From NCBI RefSeq assembly GCF_019565455.1, contig NZ_CP067377.1, forward strand, positions 2,548,001-2,612,000: a stretch of 64,000 bases of DNA. The letters run 5' to 3'. Below are positions 40,557-50,703 of this stretch, piece by piece. Numbering within the stretch: position 1 is the stretch's first letter; every line of letters starts with the position of its first letter. The stretch comes from Flavobacterium oreochromis (GTDB lineage: Bacteria; Bacteroidota; Bacteroidia; Flavobacteriales; Flavobacteriaceae). Below the pieces are notes generated by a model. It was not told the DNA's origin, ran no database searches, and was given only the letters and a program-made list of their open reading frames with translations. Both the position numbers and the translations under genes were made by a program.

Positions 40557-43500
40557 ATGAGGTTTTCTATTGTAAAATATTTATTTTTTTCTGTTTTAGC
40601 TTTCTTAATGATGCAGTGTGCGGTTATAAAAAACCGTAAACGACAAGAGGCTATTACAGCAGAAGCAAAAAATAGTCCTATAATTCAAAAATTTGTAGAT
40701 CCTACTAAAGAAGGATTTAATTTATTTAATGAATTATCAGGAGAACACAAATGGGTTGATAGTATCTATAATTCCTTAACTTTTGAAGAAAAGTTAGGGC
40801 AACTTTTTATGGTTGCTGCTTATTCTAATAAGGATAGTATTCATTTTAATGCTTTAGATGAGTTGATTAAGAATTATAAAATAGGAGGGTTAATTTTTTT
40901 TCAGGGAGGACCAATGCGCCAAGCAAAATTAACAAATCGTTTTCAAGCTAATTCTAAAGTACCTCTTTTTGTAGGGAATGATGCAGAATGGGGGCTTAGT
41001 ATGCGTTTAGATTCAACTTATGCTTACCCTTGGAATATGACCTTAGGTGCTGTTCAAGATATGAAATTAATAGAACAGTTAGGGGAAAGAATGGCAAAAG
41101 AAACTAAAAGAATGGGATTACAGTTTAATTTCGCTCCAGTAATTGATATAAATACAAATCCTAATAATCCCATAATAGGAAATCGTTCTTTTGGAGAAAA
41201 TAAAGAAGAAGTAACGAAACGTGCTGTAGCTTTAATGAAAGGAATACAAAGTCAAGGTGTATTTGCTACAGGTAAACATTTTCCAGGTCATGGAGATACT
41301 GAGACAGATTCTCATCATACATTACCAGTTGTAAATTTTAGTAAAGAACGTATTGATTCAGTAGAATTATATCCCTATAAAAAAATGTTTAATTTGGGGC
41401 TGTCTTCCGTTATGGTAGCTCATTTAAATGTTCCTAGTTTAGAAGAACGTCAAAATTATCCTTCATCTATATCATATAATATAGTAACTAATATCTTAAA
41501 AAAAGAATTAGGATTTAAAGGGTTAATCTTTACAGATGCTCTTAATATGAAAGGAGCAAGTAGTTTTAAAAAACCAGGAGATATAGATTTAGAAGCATTT
41601 TTAGCAGGAAATGATATTATGTTGTTTGCACAAGATGTTCCTGCTGCTATTACTAAGTTTACTCAAGCTTATAATGAAAAAATAATAACAGATGAACGTA
41701 TTGAACATTCTGTTAAAAAGATTTTGAGTTATAAATATAAAGCGGGATTAAATCAGTATAAACCTATAGAATTAGCAGGACTTTCGAGTGATTTAAATGC
41801 AGCTGAAGTAAATAAACTACAGTATAAATTATATGAGAATGCTATTACTGTTTTAAAGAATGAACATACTTTATTACCCATAAAGGATTTAACGAAAGCA
41901 AAGATTGCGTACGTTAAATTAGGGGATGACTCAGGTACCGTTTTCTTGAATACATTGAAAAAATATGCTCAAGTAGAGGAAATGGAAGAAAAAAATTTAG
42001 ATACCCTTCTGGTAAATTTGAAAGAGTTTAATACTGTAATTATAGGATATCATAAATCAGATAAAGCATGGCGTAAACATGATTTCTCAGAAAAAGATTT
42101 ACTTTGGTTAGAAAAAATAGCAGCTCAAAATCATGTTATTCTAGATGTTTTTGTAAAGCCATATACATTACTTAAAATAAAATCCTTTGATGATATAGAA
42201 ACTCTAATCGTTAGTTATCAAAATGGTGATATTCCTCAAACTATTTCGGCTGAATTAATTTTTGGAGCAGTAGAAGCAAAAGGAAAACTACCTGTTTCTA
42301 TTAAAGATTATTTTAAAGTAGGAGAAGGTTTATCTACTGAAAAAATTAATCGTTTAGGTTTTGCTTCTCCAGAAGGAGTAGGGATGAGTTCTTATAAATT
42401 AAATGAAATTGATGCTCTAGTTACAAAAGCAATTGAAGATAAAGTAGCACCAGGGGCACAAGTTTTAGTTGCTAGAAAAGGAAAAATAGTTTACCATAAA
42501 TCATTTGGTTATCATACTTACGAACAAGATATAAAGGTAAAAAATACAGATATTTATGATATAGCTTCATTATCTAAAATTATTGGAACCTTACCTAATG
42601 TAATGCTTGATTATGATAAGGGAAAGATAAAATTAGAAACCCATTTAGGTCAAATGGTTCATAAAGCAAGAGGAAGTAATAAAGATTCAATTGTTTTTAA
42701 AGACCTATTGTCACATTATGCTCGATTAAAAGCATGGGAGCCTTTTTATAAACAAACAATTGATTCAGTTACTAAAAAGCCATCTGAAAAATTATACCGT
42801 CAAACGTTAAGTAAAGGGTTTACCACTCAAGTGTCTGAAAATTTATTCTTAGCAGATAGTTATAAGGATTCAATTATTTCTAAAATAATAAAAAGTAAAT
42901 TATTACCTAAAAAGAGTATAAATACAGTGACTTTACCTTTATTCTGTTAAAAGAATATTTGGAAACTCATCATAATACCACTCTTGATAAATTAGCTTAT
43001 GATAACTTTTTTTCAAAAATGGGAATGAATTCTACTTTATATAATCCTTTGAAAAAGTTTGAAATAGATCAAATACCTCCAACGGAAAAAGATACCTATT
43101 ATCGTCAAGATCTAATTCAAGGTTATGTACATGATATGGCTGCGGCTATGCAAGGTGGTGTTGCAGGGCATGCAGGTTTATTTTCAAATGCGAATGATAT
43201 TGCAAAGATGATGCAATTATATTTGAATAAAGGAAATTATGGAGGGATTCAATTTTTTTCCCCTAAGACAATGGATGATTTTAACACTTGTTACTTTTGC
43301 ACAGAAGGAAATAGAAGAGGAATTGGATTTGATAAGCCTCAGTTAAAAGGGAGAAAGTCCAACCTGTGGTTGTGCTTCAATAACTAGTTTTGGACATACT
43401 GGTTTTACAGGAACAATGACTTGGGCAGATCCAGAAAAGGAGTTAATTTATGTTTTTTTATCTAATAGAACGTATCCTGATAGTAATGCTCCAAATAAGT

Positions 43501-43562
43501 TAGCAAAAGAAAATACTAGAGAAAAAATTCAACAGATTATATATGATTCAATTATAGATTAA
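40557..43562 (+). CDS. GH3 beta-N-acetylglucosaminidase fused to a beta-lactamase-like domain, frameshifted
   Basis: A lipoprotein signal (FLMMQCAVIKN) precedes a glycoside hydrolase family 3 domain of the NagZ type: KHFPGHGDTETDSHHTLP gives the catalytic His-Asp pair and IFTDALNMKGA the nucleophile Asp. The second half is a serine beta-lactamase/penicillin-binding-like domain with SLSK and GHTGFTGT. It probably acts on peptidoglycan fragments. The frame breaks at the A5 run 42909-42913 (one base short) and at GGG 43349-43351 (one base too many). The repaired product is 1001 residues. Last gene of the amidase-mlaD-Fe-S cluster. Confidence 0.87.
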
Positions 43563-43608
43563 TCGTTAATATTTAGTGAAATTAGTTTTCAATCTTTCAA
43601 AATATAGT

Positions 43609-43647
43609 AAATTCGTAAAGTAAATTCGTTGCTTTACGAATTTTTTT
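43609..43647 (+). terminator. Terminator after the GH3 fusion gene
   Basis: AAATTCGTAAAG (43609-43620) pairs perfectly with CTTTACGAATTT (43632-43643), followed by T residues. Confidence 0.88.
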
Positions 43648-43771
43648 AATATTACTTTTAAGAAAATAGTCTTGTTTTTGAAAGAGTTTTTATGCTATAT
43701 CATTAGAAGATCTGTTTTATGAGAGTACAATAGTAAAATGATTTTATAAAAAATATTATTTTTCATTATTT

Positions 43772-44910
43772 ATGAAAATAGCAATTGTTTGTTATCCAAC
43801 ATTTGGAGGTAGTGGAGTAGTCGCGACAGAATTAGGTCTAGAACTTGCCCGTCGTGGGCATGAAATTCATTTTATTACCTATCGTCAGCCTGTACGTTTA
43901 GCCCTTTTAAATCATAATGTACATTACCACGAAGTAAGTGTGCCTGAATACCCTTTATTTCATTACCAGCCTTATGAGTTAGCTCTTTCTAGTAAACTGG
44001 TAGATATGGTAAAGCTTTATAAAATTGAGATTTTACATGTACATTATGCTATCCCTCATGCTTATGCAGGTTATATGGCTAAACAAATTTTAAAAGAAGA
44101 AGGAATTCATTTGCCAATGGTTACTACATTGCATGGGACTGATATAACACTTGTTGGAAATCACCCTTATTATAAGCCAGCTGTTACTTTTAGTATTAAT
44201 AAATCAGATGTAGTTACATCAGTTTCAAGAAGTTTAAAAGAAGATACTTTAAAATATTTTGATGTAACAAAAGAGATAAAAGTAGTGCCTAATTTTATTG
44301 AGATAGAAGAAGTAGAGTCTAAAAATGTAGTTTGTAAACGATCAGTTATGGCTACTCCTGAAGAAAAAATAATTACGCACATAAGTAACTTTAGAAAAGT
44401 AAAAAAATACCAGATGTAGTCAAAGTTTTTTATAAAATACAACAAAAAATACCCGCTAAATTAATGATGGTAGGAGATGGGCCTGAAAGAGAAAAGGCAG
44501 AATGGCTTTGTAGAGAATTAGGAATTGAAGAAAAAGTTATTTTCTTTGGGAATAGTCATGAAATTAGCCAGATTTTATGTTATTCAGATTTGTTTTTACT
44601 TCCTTCTGATACAGAAAGTTTTGGGCTTGCAGCATTAGAAGCTATGGCTAATAAGGTGCCTGTTATATCAAGTAATTCAGGAGGATTACCAGAAGTTAAT
44701 ATAAATGGTGTTTCAGGTTTCTTAAGTTCTGTGGGAGATGTAGATGATATGGCACAAAATGCACTAAAAATTCTTTCTAATAATGAGGTGTTAAATGAGT
44801 TTAAAAGAAATGCTTTTGAAACAGCTAAACTTTTTTCTGTGGAAAATATAGTACCTATTTATGAAAACATTTACAATGAAATCATTAATTCAAGGCAAAA
44901 TGATTTATAA
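43772..44910 (+). CDS. bshA: N-acetyl-alpha-D-glucosaminyl L-malate synthase BshA, frameshifted
   Basis: A GT4 glycosyltransferase that makes GlcNAc-malate, the first step of bacillithiol synthesis. CYPTFGGSGVVATELGLEL and HVHYAIPHAYAGYMAKQIL are BshA signatures in the N-terminal domain; LLPSDTESFGLAALEAMA in the C-terminal domain is the GT4 nucleotide-sugar E(x7)E motif. The frame breaks in the A7 run 44401-44407; one added A gives 379 residues, the normal length. bshC is at 2252. bshB is not in the window. Confidence 0.9.
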
Positions 44911-45007
44911 ATTTATATTGAATTAGTTGAGTACTTATTTTTAAATTAAAATAATTATAAATAGGACTTAGTTTTTTTAAAGATTCTTCTATATTATAAA
45001 ATAAGAA

Positions 45008-45040
45008 AGGCTAGTTTTTAAGTTAAACTAGCCTCATTTT
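45008..45040. terminator. Bidirectional terminator between bshA and nucleotidase
   Basis: AGGCTAGTTT (45008-45017) pairs perfectly with AAACTAGCCT (45025-45034) around a 7-base loop, with T-rich sequence after it. Confidence 0.85.
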
Positions 45041-45051
45041 TATTTTAAATG

Positions 45052-45973
45052 TTAAATAACAATTTTTCTTCCTGTTCCAGGAGCGATATTTTTTTGATCG
45101 TCTATGTAGAAATCAATTCGACCTAAATTTATACCGTAAGCGCCTACTTGATTGACTAGAACTTCTTTGTCATCTAAATTCTTTTCAATTACGGGCTTAT
45201 CTAAAAATGTATGTGTATGACCTCCAATAATTAGGTCGATATTTCTTGTTTTTCTAGCTAAGTGTATATCTGAAATTCTTTCTGGCTCATTTTTGTATTC
45301 AAAACCTAAAGTGGGATAAACAAATAATTAAATCACATTTTTCAACCTCTTTTAGTTTTTTTGTTATATCAGTTGCAATTTCTACTGGGTCTAGGTATTT
45401 AGTTTCTTTGTAATATCTAGGGTCTACTAAGCCGTATAATTCAACGCCTAAACCAAAAATTCCAATTTTAATACCTGCTTTTTCAAAAATTTTATAAGGC
45501 TTAATATGTGTGTCTAATATCGTGTTTTTAAAATCGTAGTTAGCGCAAACGAATTCAAAAGTCGCATTTGGTAACTGTCCGTATAACCCAGTAATTCCAT
45601 TGTCAAAGTCATGATTGCCTATTGTTGCAAGGTCATATTTCATCATGCTCATTACTTTGAATTCAATTTCGCCACCATAATAATTGAAGTAAGGAGTTCC
45701 TTGAAAGATATCGCCTGCATCAAGTAATAATACGTTATCTTCTTCTTTACGGATTTGATTAATAAGAGCTGCTCTTCGAGCTACTCCTCCTAAATTGGGG
45801 TTTTTAGGATGTCCTTCAGGAAAAGGATCTATTTGGCTATGTGTATCATTAGTGTGTAAAATAGTAAGTTTTCGTAACGAACCAGCAGTGTTAAAACTAC
45901 TTAAAGATAATCCTCCTAATCCTAATAAAGCAGAACTAGCAACTGTATTTTTTAAAAAATCTCTTCTTTTCAT
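45052..45973 (-). CDS. 5'-nucleotidase-type metallophosphoesterase (UshA N-terminal half), frameshifted
   Basis: A twin-arginine signal, MKRRDFLKNTVASSALLGL, exports a calcineurin-like phosphoesterase domain: LTILHTNDTHSQ, LLLDAGDIFQGT, ATIGNHDFDNG and GGHTHTFL are the metal-binding motifs in order. It corresponds to the catalytic half of UshA. The frame breaks at AAA 45308-45310; removing one base restores SHLGFEYKNEPER and a 306-residue protein ending IAPGTGRKIVI. The C-terminal half is a separate gene 19 bases upstream in transcription order. It likely hydrolyses nucleotides in the periplasm. Confidence 0.88.
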
Positions 45974-45992
45974 AATCTTTTCTCTTTAAGTG

Positions 45993-46745
45993 TTATTCTT
46001 GAGTAACTTTAGTAATTTGTGGAACTTTTACGATATCTACTTCATCAAAGTAGTCAATAAGCATATCTCTTAATTTGTAGTCAATAGATATTTTACGAGT
46101 AGCTCTTAAGAAAAATTCCATGCGGTCACCACCGCTAGCTAAATAGTCATTAGCTGCTACGTAATAAGTCTTTCCTAAATCTAAATCATTTTTTCCAATT
46201 TTAATGTCTTTCGCTTTGTTGTCTGCTGTTATTGTAAAACTCATTCCAGCAAAAGGATGTGGTTTTTTTTCTTTGATAAAGAAATTAATGAAGTCTAAAA
46301 TTACATCTCCTTTTACTTCTAAAATCATAGCAGCATTTTCAAAAGGCATTACTTCAAAGGCGTTTCTGGCTGTAACATTTCCTAAAGGAATGACAGTACG
46401 TATTCCACCACTGTTTAGAACAGAAATGTCGGCTGATTTATTTTCTCTTTCTTTAAAAACTTGACTGCTTTTTTCTAAAATGATTTCAGCAAATAAATCA
46501 CCAATATTACTTTGAAATTTACTTCCTTTTGTCTTGTCTAATAATTGTGGATTGTAGGCAAGTACTTTGTCCAGGTCTTTATTAATTTGTTGTCTATAAG
46601 GAGCTATCAAAGTTTCATATTCTTGAATACTACCTACGCTGGCATCAACTTTAATTTGTTTGCCATGAATTTCTTTTACTACATTTTGTGCACTTGTAGT
46701 AAAGCTAAACGTTATTAACGTTAAAATTAAACCAAAATGTTTCAT
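45993..46745 (-). CDS. 5'-nucleotidase C-terminal domain protein (UshA C-terminal half)
   Basis: The signal peptide FGLILTLITFSFTTSAQ is followed by a 5'-nucleotidase C-terminal domain. NSGGIRTVIPLGNVTARNAF and EVMPFENAAMILEVKG form the nucleotide specificity part, and YYVAANDYLASGGDRMEFF is the conserved end. It lacks any metallophosphoesterase motif, so it needs the product of the next gene (45052-45973) for catalysis. The two probably assemble in the periplasm. 250 residues, intact frame, first gene of the pair. Confidence 0.88.
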   Translation of the reverse strand: MKHFGLILTLITFSFTTSAQNVVKEIHGKQIKVDASVGSIQEYETLIAPYRQQINKDLDKVLAYNPQLLDKTKGSKFQSNIGDLFAEIILEKSSQVFKERENKSADISVLNSGGIRTVIPLGNVTARNAFEVMPFENAAMILEVKGDVILDFINFFIKEKKPHPFAGMSFTITADNKAKDIKIGKNDLDLGKTYYVAANDYLASGGDRMEFFLRATRKISIDYKLRDMLIDYFDEVDIVKVPQITKVTQE

Positions 46746-46845
46746 TTATTCCTACTCTTTTTATACTTTTACCTAGCGTTTTTTATGCCAGTTCAAGCCT
46801 GTTAACATTAATTCGTTTCAAAAGAAACAAGATGACAAAAGTAAT

Positions 46846-47362
46846 ATGTTTATAAACTATATAAAAGAATTATCTTTAAAAAAAATATTAAATTCTACTT
46901 TGCAGCAAGTAAAAGATGCTCCTATAGTTAATTCTGTTAAGAAGGTAGGACTATTGCTAGATGATTCTTACCCTTTTAAAAAGAAGAACTCATTAATGAA
47001 TTAATAAATAATGGATTTAAACGTGATAATATTAAAATTTTACTTTATAAAGATAAGCTCGTAAAAGATCTAAATTTAGGTTATCCTGTTTTTTCTTTTA
47101 AAGATATTAATTGGAAAGGTGAGTTTTCAGCCCCTTTTGTTAATGAATTTATTTATACTTCTTTTGATCTATTAATTAGTTATTATGATCAAGGGAAAGC
47201 ACCTTTGGTATTAGTTACACATAATTCAAAAGCTTTATTTAAAGTAGGCTTTTGTTCAGTAGATAAAAGATTAAATCATTTAATGATTAATACAAATGCC
47301 CAAAACTTTAAAGTTTTTGTGCAAGAGTTATTCAAATATTTAAAAATTTTAAAAAGATATAA
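46846..47362 (+). CDS. DUF6913 family protein, frameshifted
   Basis: The repaired protein has 172 residues: [28 protein letters not shown] near the start and [20 protein letters not shown] in the second half, as in DUF6913, a Bacteroidetes family always found next to dapA. Function unknown. Breaks are in A5 runs 46978-46982 and 47351-47355. As read, the second break removes the stop and fuses the frame to DapA; adding one A restores the ending YLKILKKI and a TAA at 47360-47362. Divergent from the nucleotidase pair. Confidence 0.78.
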
Positions 47363-47366
47363 TAAA

Positions 47367-48247
47367 ATGCAATTATTCTTAGGTACCGGTGTAGCTTTAG
47401 TAACACCTTTTAAAAAAGATTTTTCAGTAGATGTAGAAGCCTTAAAAAAATCGTTAATTATGTTATCGAAGGAGGAGTAGAATACCTAGTGGTATTAGGA
47501 ACTACGGCAGAATCTGCTACTTTATCTGTAGAGGAAAAAGAACTTGTGATTAATACAATAGTGGAAACAAATGCGGGAAGATTACCATTAGTTCTAGGAG
47601 TAGGAGGGAATAATACATTACAAATAGTAGAAGAGTTAAAAACTCGTGATTTATCAGCTTTTAATGCTATATTGTCTGTTTCTCCTTATTATAATAAGCC
47701 AACTCAAGAAGGCATTTTTCAGCATTTTAAAATGGTAGCAGAAGCTTCGCCGCTTCCTGTTATTTTGTATAATGTCCCAGGAAGAACATCTAGTAATATG
47801 TTGCCAACTACAGTTTTACGTATAGCTAATGAGTGTGAAAATGTAATAGGAATAAAAGAAGCAGCGGGTGATATAGTGCAAGCTATGAAATTAATACAAT
47901 TGTTGCCTAAAGATTTTCTAGTTATTTCAGGTGATGATATGATTACATTACCAATGATACTTGCTGGAGGAGCAGGTGTGATTTCCGTAATAGGAGAAGG
48001 GTTTCCAAAAGAATTTTCAGAAATGGTTCGTTTAGGGTTAAAACGTAATGTAGATGAAGCTTACGCATTGCATTATAAATTAATGGATAGTATAGATATG
48101 ATTTTTGAGCAAGGTAATCCAGCAGGGGTTAAAGAAATTTTTAAATCATTAGGGTTATCAGAAAATACATTGCGACTGCCTTTAGTAAATGTAAATGAAG
48201 ATTTAGCTAATCGTTTAGATTCATTTACAAAACAAATCACTAAATAG
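47367..48247 (+). CDS. dapA: 4-hydroxy-tetrahydrodipicolinate synthase, frameshifted
   Basis: Condenses pyruvate with aspartate semialdehyde in lysine and diaminopimelate synthesis. [44 protein letters not shown] (catalytic Tyr) and [11 protein letters not shown] (Schiff-base Lys) are all present. The frame breaks in the A7 run 47444-47450; one added A gives 293 residues. The ATG at 47367 follows the repaired DUF6913 stop by 4 bases, so the two are coupled. Diaminopimelate is needed for peptidoglycan, so real loss is unlikely. Confidence 0.93.
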
Positions 48248-48261
48248 CAGAAAAATAAAGT

Positions 48262-48290
48262 TTTGAAGTAAAAATTAATAATTAACTTTG
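48262..48290 (+). promoter_or_regulatory. bamD promoter
   Basis: TTTG (48262-48265), a 17-base spacer and TAACTTTG (48283-48290), a complete Bacteroidetes promoter. The leader of about 65 bases holds a short hairpin, CACTCT/AGAGTG. Confidence 0.65.
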
Positions 48291-48362
48291 CACTCTGGCT
48301 TTTTGAGAGTGTTTTGTAATATTCTAATTTAAAGTCTTTGAAAAAAAAGTTGACAAGTTTTT

Positions 48363-49156
48363 ATGAATAAATATATAGGTGGTGTTTTAGCTACAATGTT
48401 ATTAACTTCTTGTAGTGAATATCAAAAAGCATTAAAATCAGAGGATCCAGCTGTGAAATTAACAGCCGCTACTCATAAGTATGAACAAAAAAAATATACA
48501 AAAGCTATTCGCCTTTTTGAGCAAATAGCACCAGTGTATAGAGGTAAAGCAGATGCAGAAAACTTATTTTATATGTTTGCTAAATCATACTATACTACTG
48601 AACAGTATTATTTAGCAGGTTATCAGTTTGATAGTTTTGGTGCTTTATACCCTAGAAGTAAAAATGCAGAAGAAGCAATGTTTTTAGGAGCTAAATCATA
48701 TTCAGAATTATCACCTGTTTATTCATTAGATCAAGCAGATACTGAAAAAGCTATCTCAAAAATGCAAGAATTTATTAATAAATATCCAAACTCAAGCTAT
48801 CTTTCAGAAGCAAATAAAATTGCTTTAGAATTACAGCAAAAGTTAGAAAAAAAGCATTTGAAATAGCAAAACAGTATAACACAATTTCAGATTTTAAAGC
48901 ATCTTTAAAAGCCTTTGATAATTTTTTAGCAGATTATCCTGGTACTGCTTACAAAGAAAAAGCATTGTTTTATAAGTTAGATTCATCTTACAAGCTCGCT
49001 ATAAATAGTATTCCTAGTAAAATGGAAGAACGCTTAAAAGAAGCTCGTATTGCTTATAATACATTAATGAAGTTTAAAACAGATTCAAGTTTTAAAAAAG
49101 AAGCAGATCAAATGCTGGTTCGTATAGAAAAAGATTTACAACAATTTCAAAAATAG
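48363..49156 (+). CDS. bamD: Outer membrane assembly lipoprotein BamD, frameshifted
   Basis: Part of the BAM complex that inserts beta-barrel proteins such as LptD into the outer membrane. The lipoprotein signal ends LLTSCSEYQKALKS. The mature protein is made of TPR helices (KYTKAIRLFEQIAPVYRGK, YYLAGYQFDSFGALYPRS, ISKMQEFINKYPNSSYLSEA). The A7 run 48847-48853 breaks the frame; one added A gives 264 residues. First gene of the run bamD-rpoZ-coaBC-DUF4835-recN, with a clear promoter. Expected to be essential. Confidence 0.92.
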
Positions 49157-49165
49157 GATATTAGA

Positions 49166-49479
49166 ATGGATTTAAAAAAGACAACTGCTCCAGTTAACAC
49201 GGTTACTTATAATAAAAATAAAATTGAAGAATCAACCGGAAATATCTATGAAGCTATTACAATTATGGCAAGAAGAGCTAATCAAATTAATTCTGAGATC
49301 AAAAAGAATTAATAGAAAAGTTAGACGAATTTGCTACATACAACGATAGTCTTGAGGAAATTTTTGAAAACAAAGAACAAATTGAAGTTTCTAAATTTTA
49401 CGAAAGATTACCAAAACCTCACGCTTTAGCGGTGCAAGAGTGGTTAGAAGGGAAAATCTATCATAAAAATACTAAATAA
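49166..49479 (+). CDS. rpoZ: RNA polymerase omega-type subunit, frameshifted
   Basis: The repaired protein has 104 residues: MDLKKTTAPVNTVTYNKNKI, then GNIYEAITIMARRANQIN, the omega core that holds the beta-prime tail, then a helical end, HALAVQEWLEGKIYHKNTK. This is the Bacteroidetes form of omega. The A5 run 49311-49315 splits it into two frames, too short to be called separately; one extra A joins them. It lies 9 bases after bamD and 15 before coaBC. Confidence 0.88.
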
Positions 49480-49494
49480 TATACGTTTTATAAC

Positions 49495-50703
49495 ATGTCG
49501 GTTTTAAGTGGTAAAAAAATAATACTAGGTGTAACTGGTGGAATTGCCGCTTATAAGTCGGCTTCATTAGTAAGACTTTTAATAAAAGCAGGTGCTCAGG
49601 TTCAGGTAATCATGACACCTGCTTCTGTTGATTTTGTTACTCCACTAACACTTTCAACATTATCTAAAAACCCAGTTTATATTCATTTTTTTAATGAAGA
49701 TGATGCCGCTGCTTTATGGAATAATCACGTAGATTTAGGGATTTGGGCTGATCTTATGATTATTGCGCCTGCAACTGCTAACACAATGTCTAAAATGGTA
49801 AATGGAAATTGTGATAATCTTTTATTAGCAACCTATTTGTCAGCTAAGTGTCCTGTTTATTTTGCACCAGCAATGGACTTAGATATGTATAAACATCCTT
49901 CTACTTTAGCTAATTTTGATGCTTTAAAAAGATTCGGAAATACTATGATACCGGCTGAGAGAGGTGAATTAGCGAGTGGTTTGTCTGGGGAAGGGCGTAT
50001 GGCTGAACCTGAAAATATTATTTCTTTTATAGAAAAAGATTTAGAAGCTAAACTTCCTCTAAAAGGGAAAAAAATATTAATTACAGCAGGACCTACTTAT
50101 GAAGCCATAGATCCTGTTCGATTTATAGGGAATCATTCCACAGGTAAAATGGGATTTGATATAGCTGATGTAGCAGCTAGTTTAGGTGCTCAGGTAGTTT
50201 TAATTACAGGCCCTACTTATTTACAGCCTAAAAATAAAACAATTCAAATACAACGAGTACGTTCAGCAGAAGATATGTATAATGCCTGTCATGAGCATTT
50301 TCAAACAATAGATGTTGTTATTGCCGCTGCTGCTGTGGCGGATTATAAACCTAAAAATGTAGCATCTCAAAAAATAAAAAAGAATGATGCAACGTTTATA
50401 ATAGAACTAGAAAAAACAAAAGACGTTTTAGCTTCTCTAGGAGCGATTAAAAAAAATCAATTTTTAATTGGATTTGCACTAGAAACTGAAAATGAAATAG
50501 AACACGCCAAACAAAAAATACAGAAAAAAAATCTAGATTTAGTTGTTTTAAATTCATTGAACGATCCAGGAGCTGGTTTTGGACAACCTACTAATAAAAT
50601 TACTTTTATTGATAAGGAATTTAATATAGAACCTCACGAATTAAAATCAAAAGAAGAAGTGGCTTTGGATATAGTTAATAAAATTGTAAATCATTATGCG
50701 TAA
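49495..50703 (+). CDS. coaBC: Phosphopantothenoylcysteine decarboxylase/ligase CoaBC
   Basis: A bifunctional coenzyme A enzyme. The CoaC half (residues 1-180) has GVTGGIAAYKSASLVR, NNHVDLG with the catalytic His, and PAMDLDMY; the CoaB half has ITAGPTYEAIDPVRFIGN and AAVADYKPKN. 402 residues, the normal length, frame intact. Its end overlaps the start of the DUF4835 gene by 8 bases, so the two are translationally coupled. With coaE in this window, two enzymes of the CoA pathway are present. Confidence 0.96.
   Translation: MSVLSGKKIILGVTGGIAAYKSASLVRLLIKAGAQVQVIMTPASVDFVTPLTLSTLSKNPVYIHFFNEDDAAALWNNHVDLGIWADLMIIAPATANTMSKMVNGNCDNLLLATYLSAKCPVYFAPAMDLDMYKHPSTLANFDALKRFGNTMIPAERGELASGLSGEGRMAEPENIISFIEKDLEAKLPLKGKKILITAGPTYEAIDPVRFIGNHSTGKMGFDIADVAASLGAQVVLITGPTYLQPKNKTIQIQRVRSAEDMYNACHEHFQTIDVVIAAAAVADYKPKNVASQKIKKNDATFIIELEKTKDVLASLGAIKKNQFLIGFALETENEIEHAKQKIQKKNLDLVVLNSLNDPGAGFGQPTNKITFIDKEFNIEPHELKSKEEVALDIVNKIVNHYA

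Noticed and set aside
47205..47480. Apparent fusion of DUF6913 to the start of DapA
   Set aside because: The open frame through both genes exists only because the A5 run at 47351-47355 is one base short. With six A the upstream protein ends normally at 47362 and dapA starts 4 bases later.
2252..49479. Reading the broken genes as true pseudogenes of a degenerating genome
   Set aside because: The breaks are single bases in homopolymers only. There are no nonsense changes or large deletions, and essential genes are affected as often as others.
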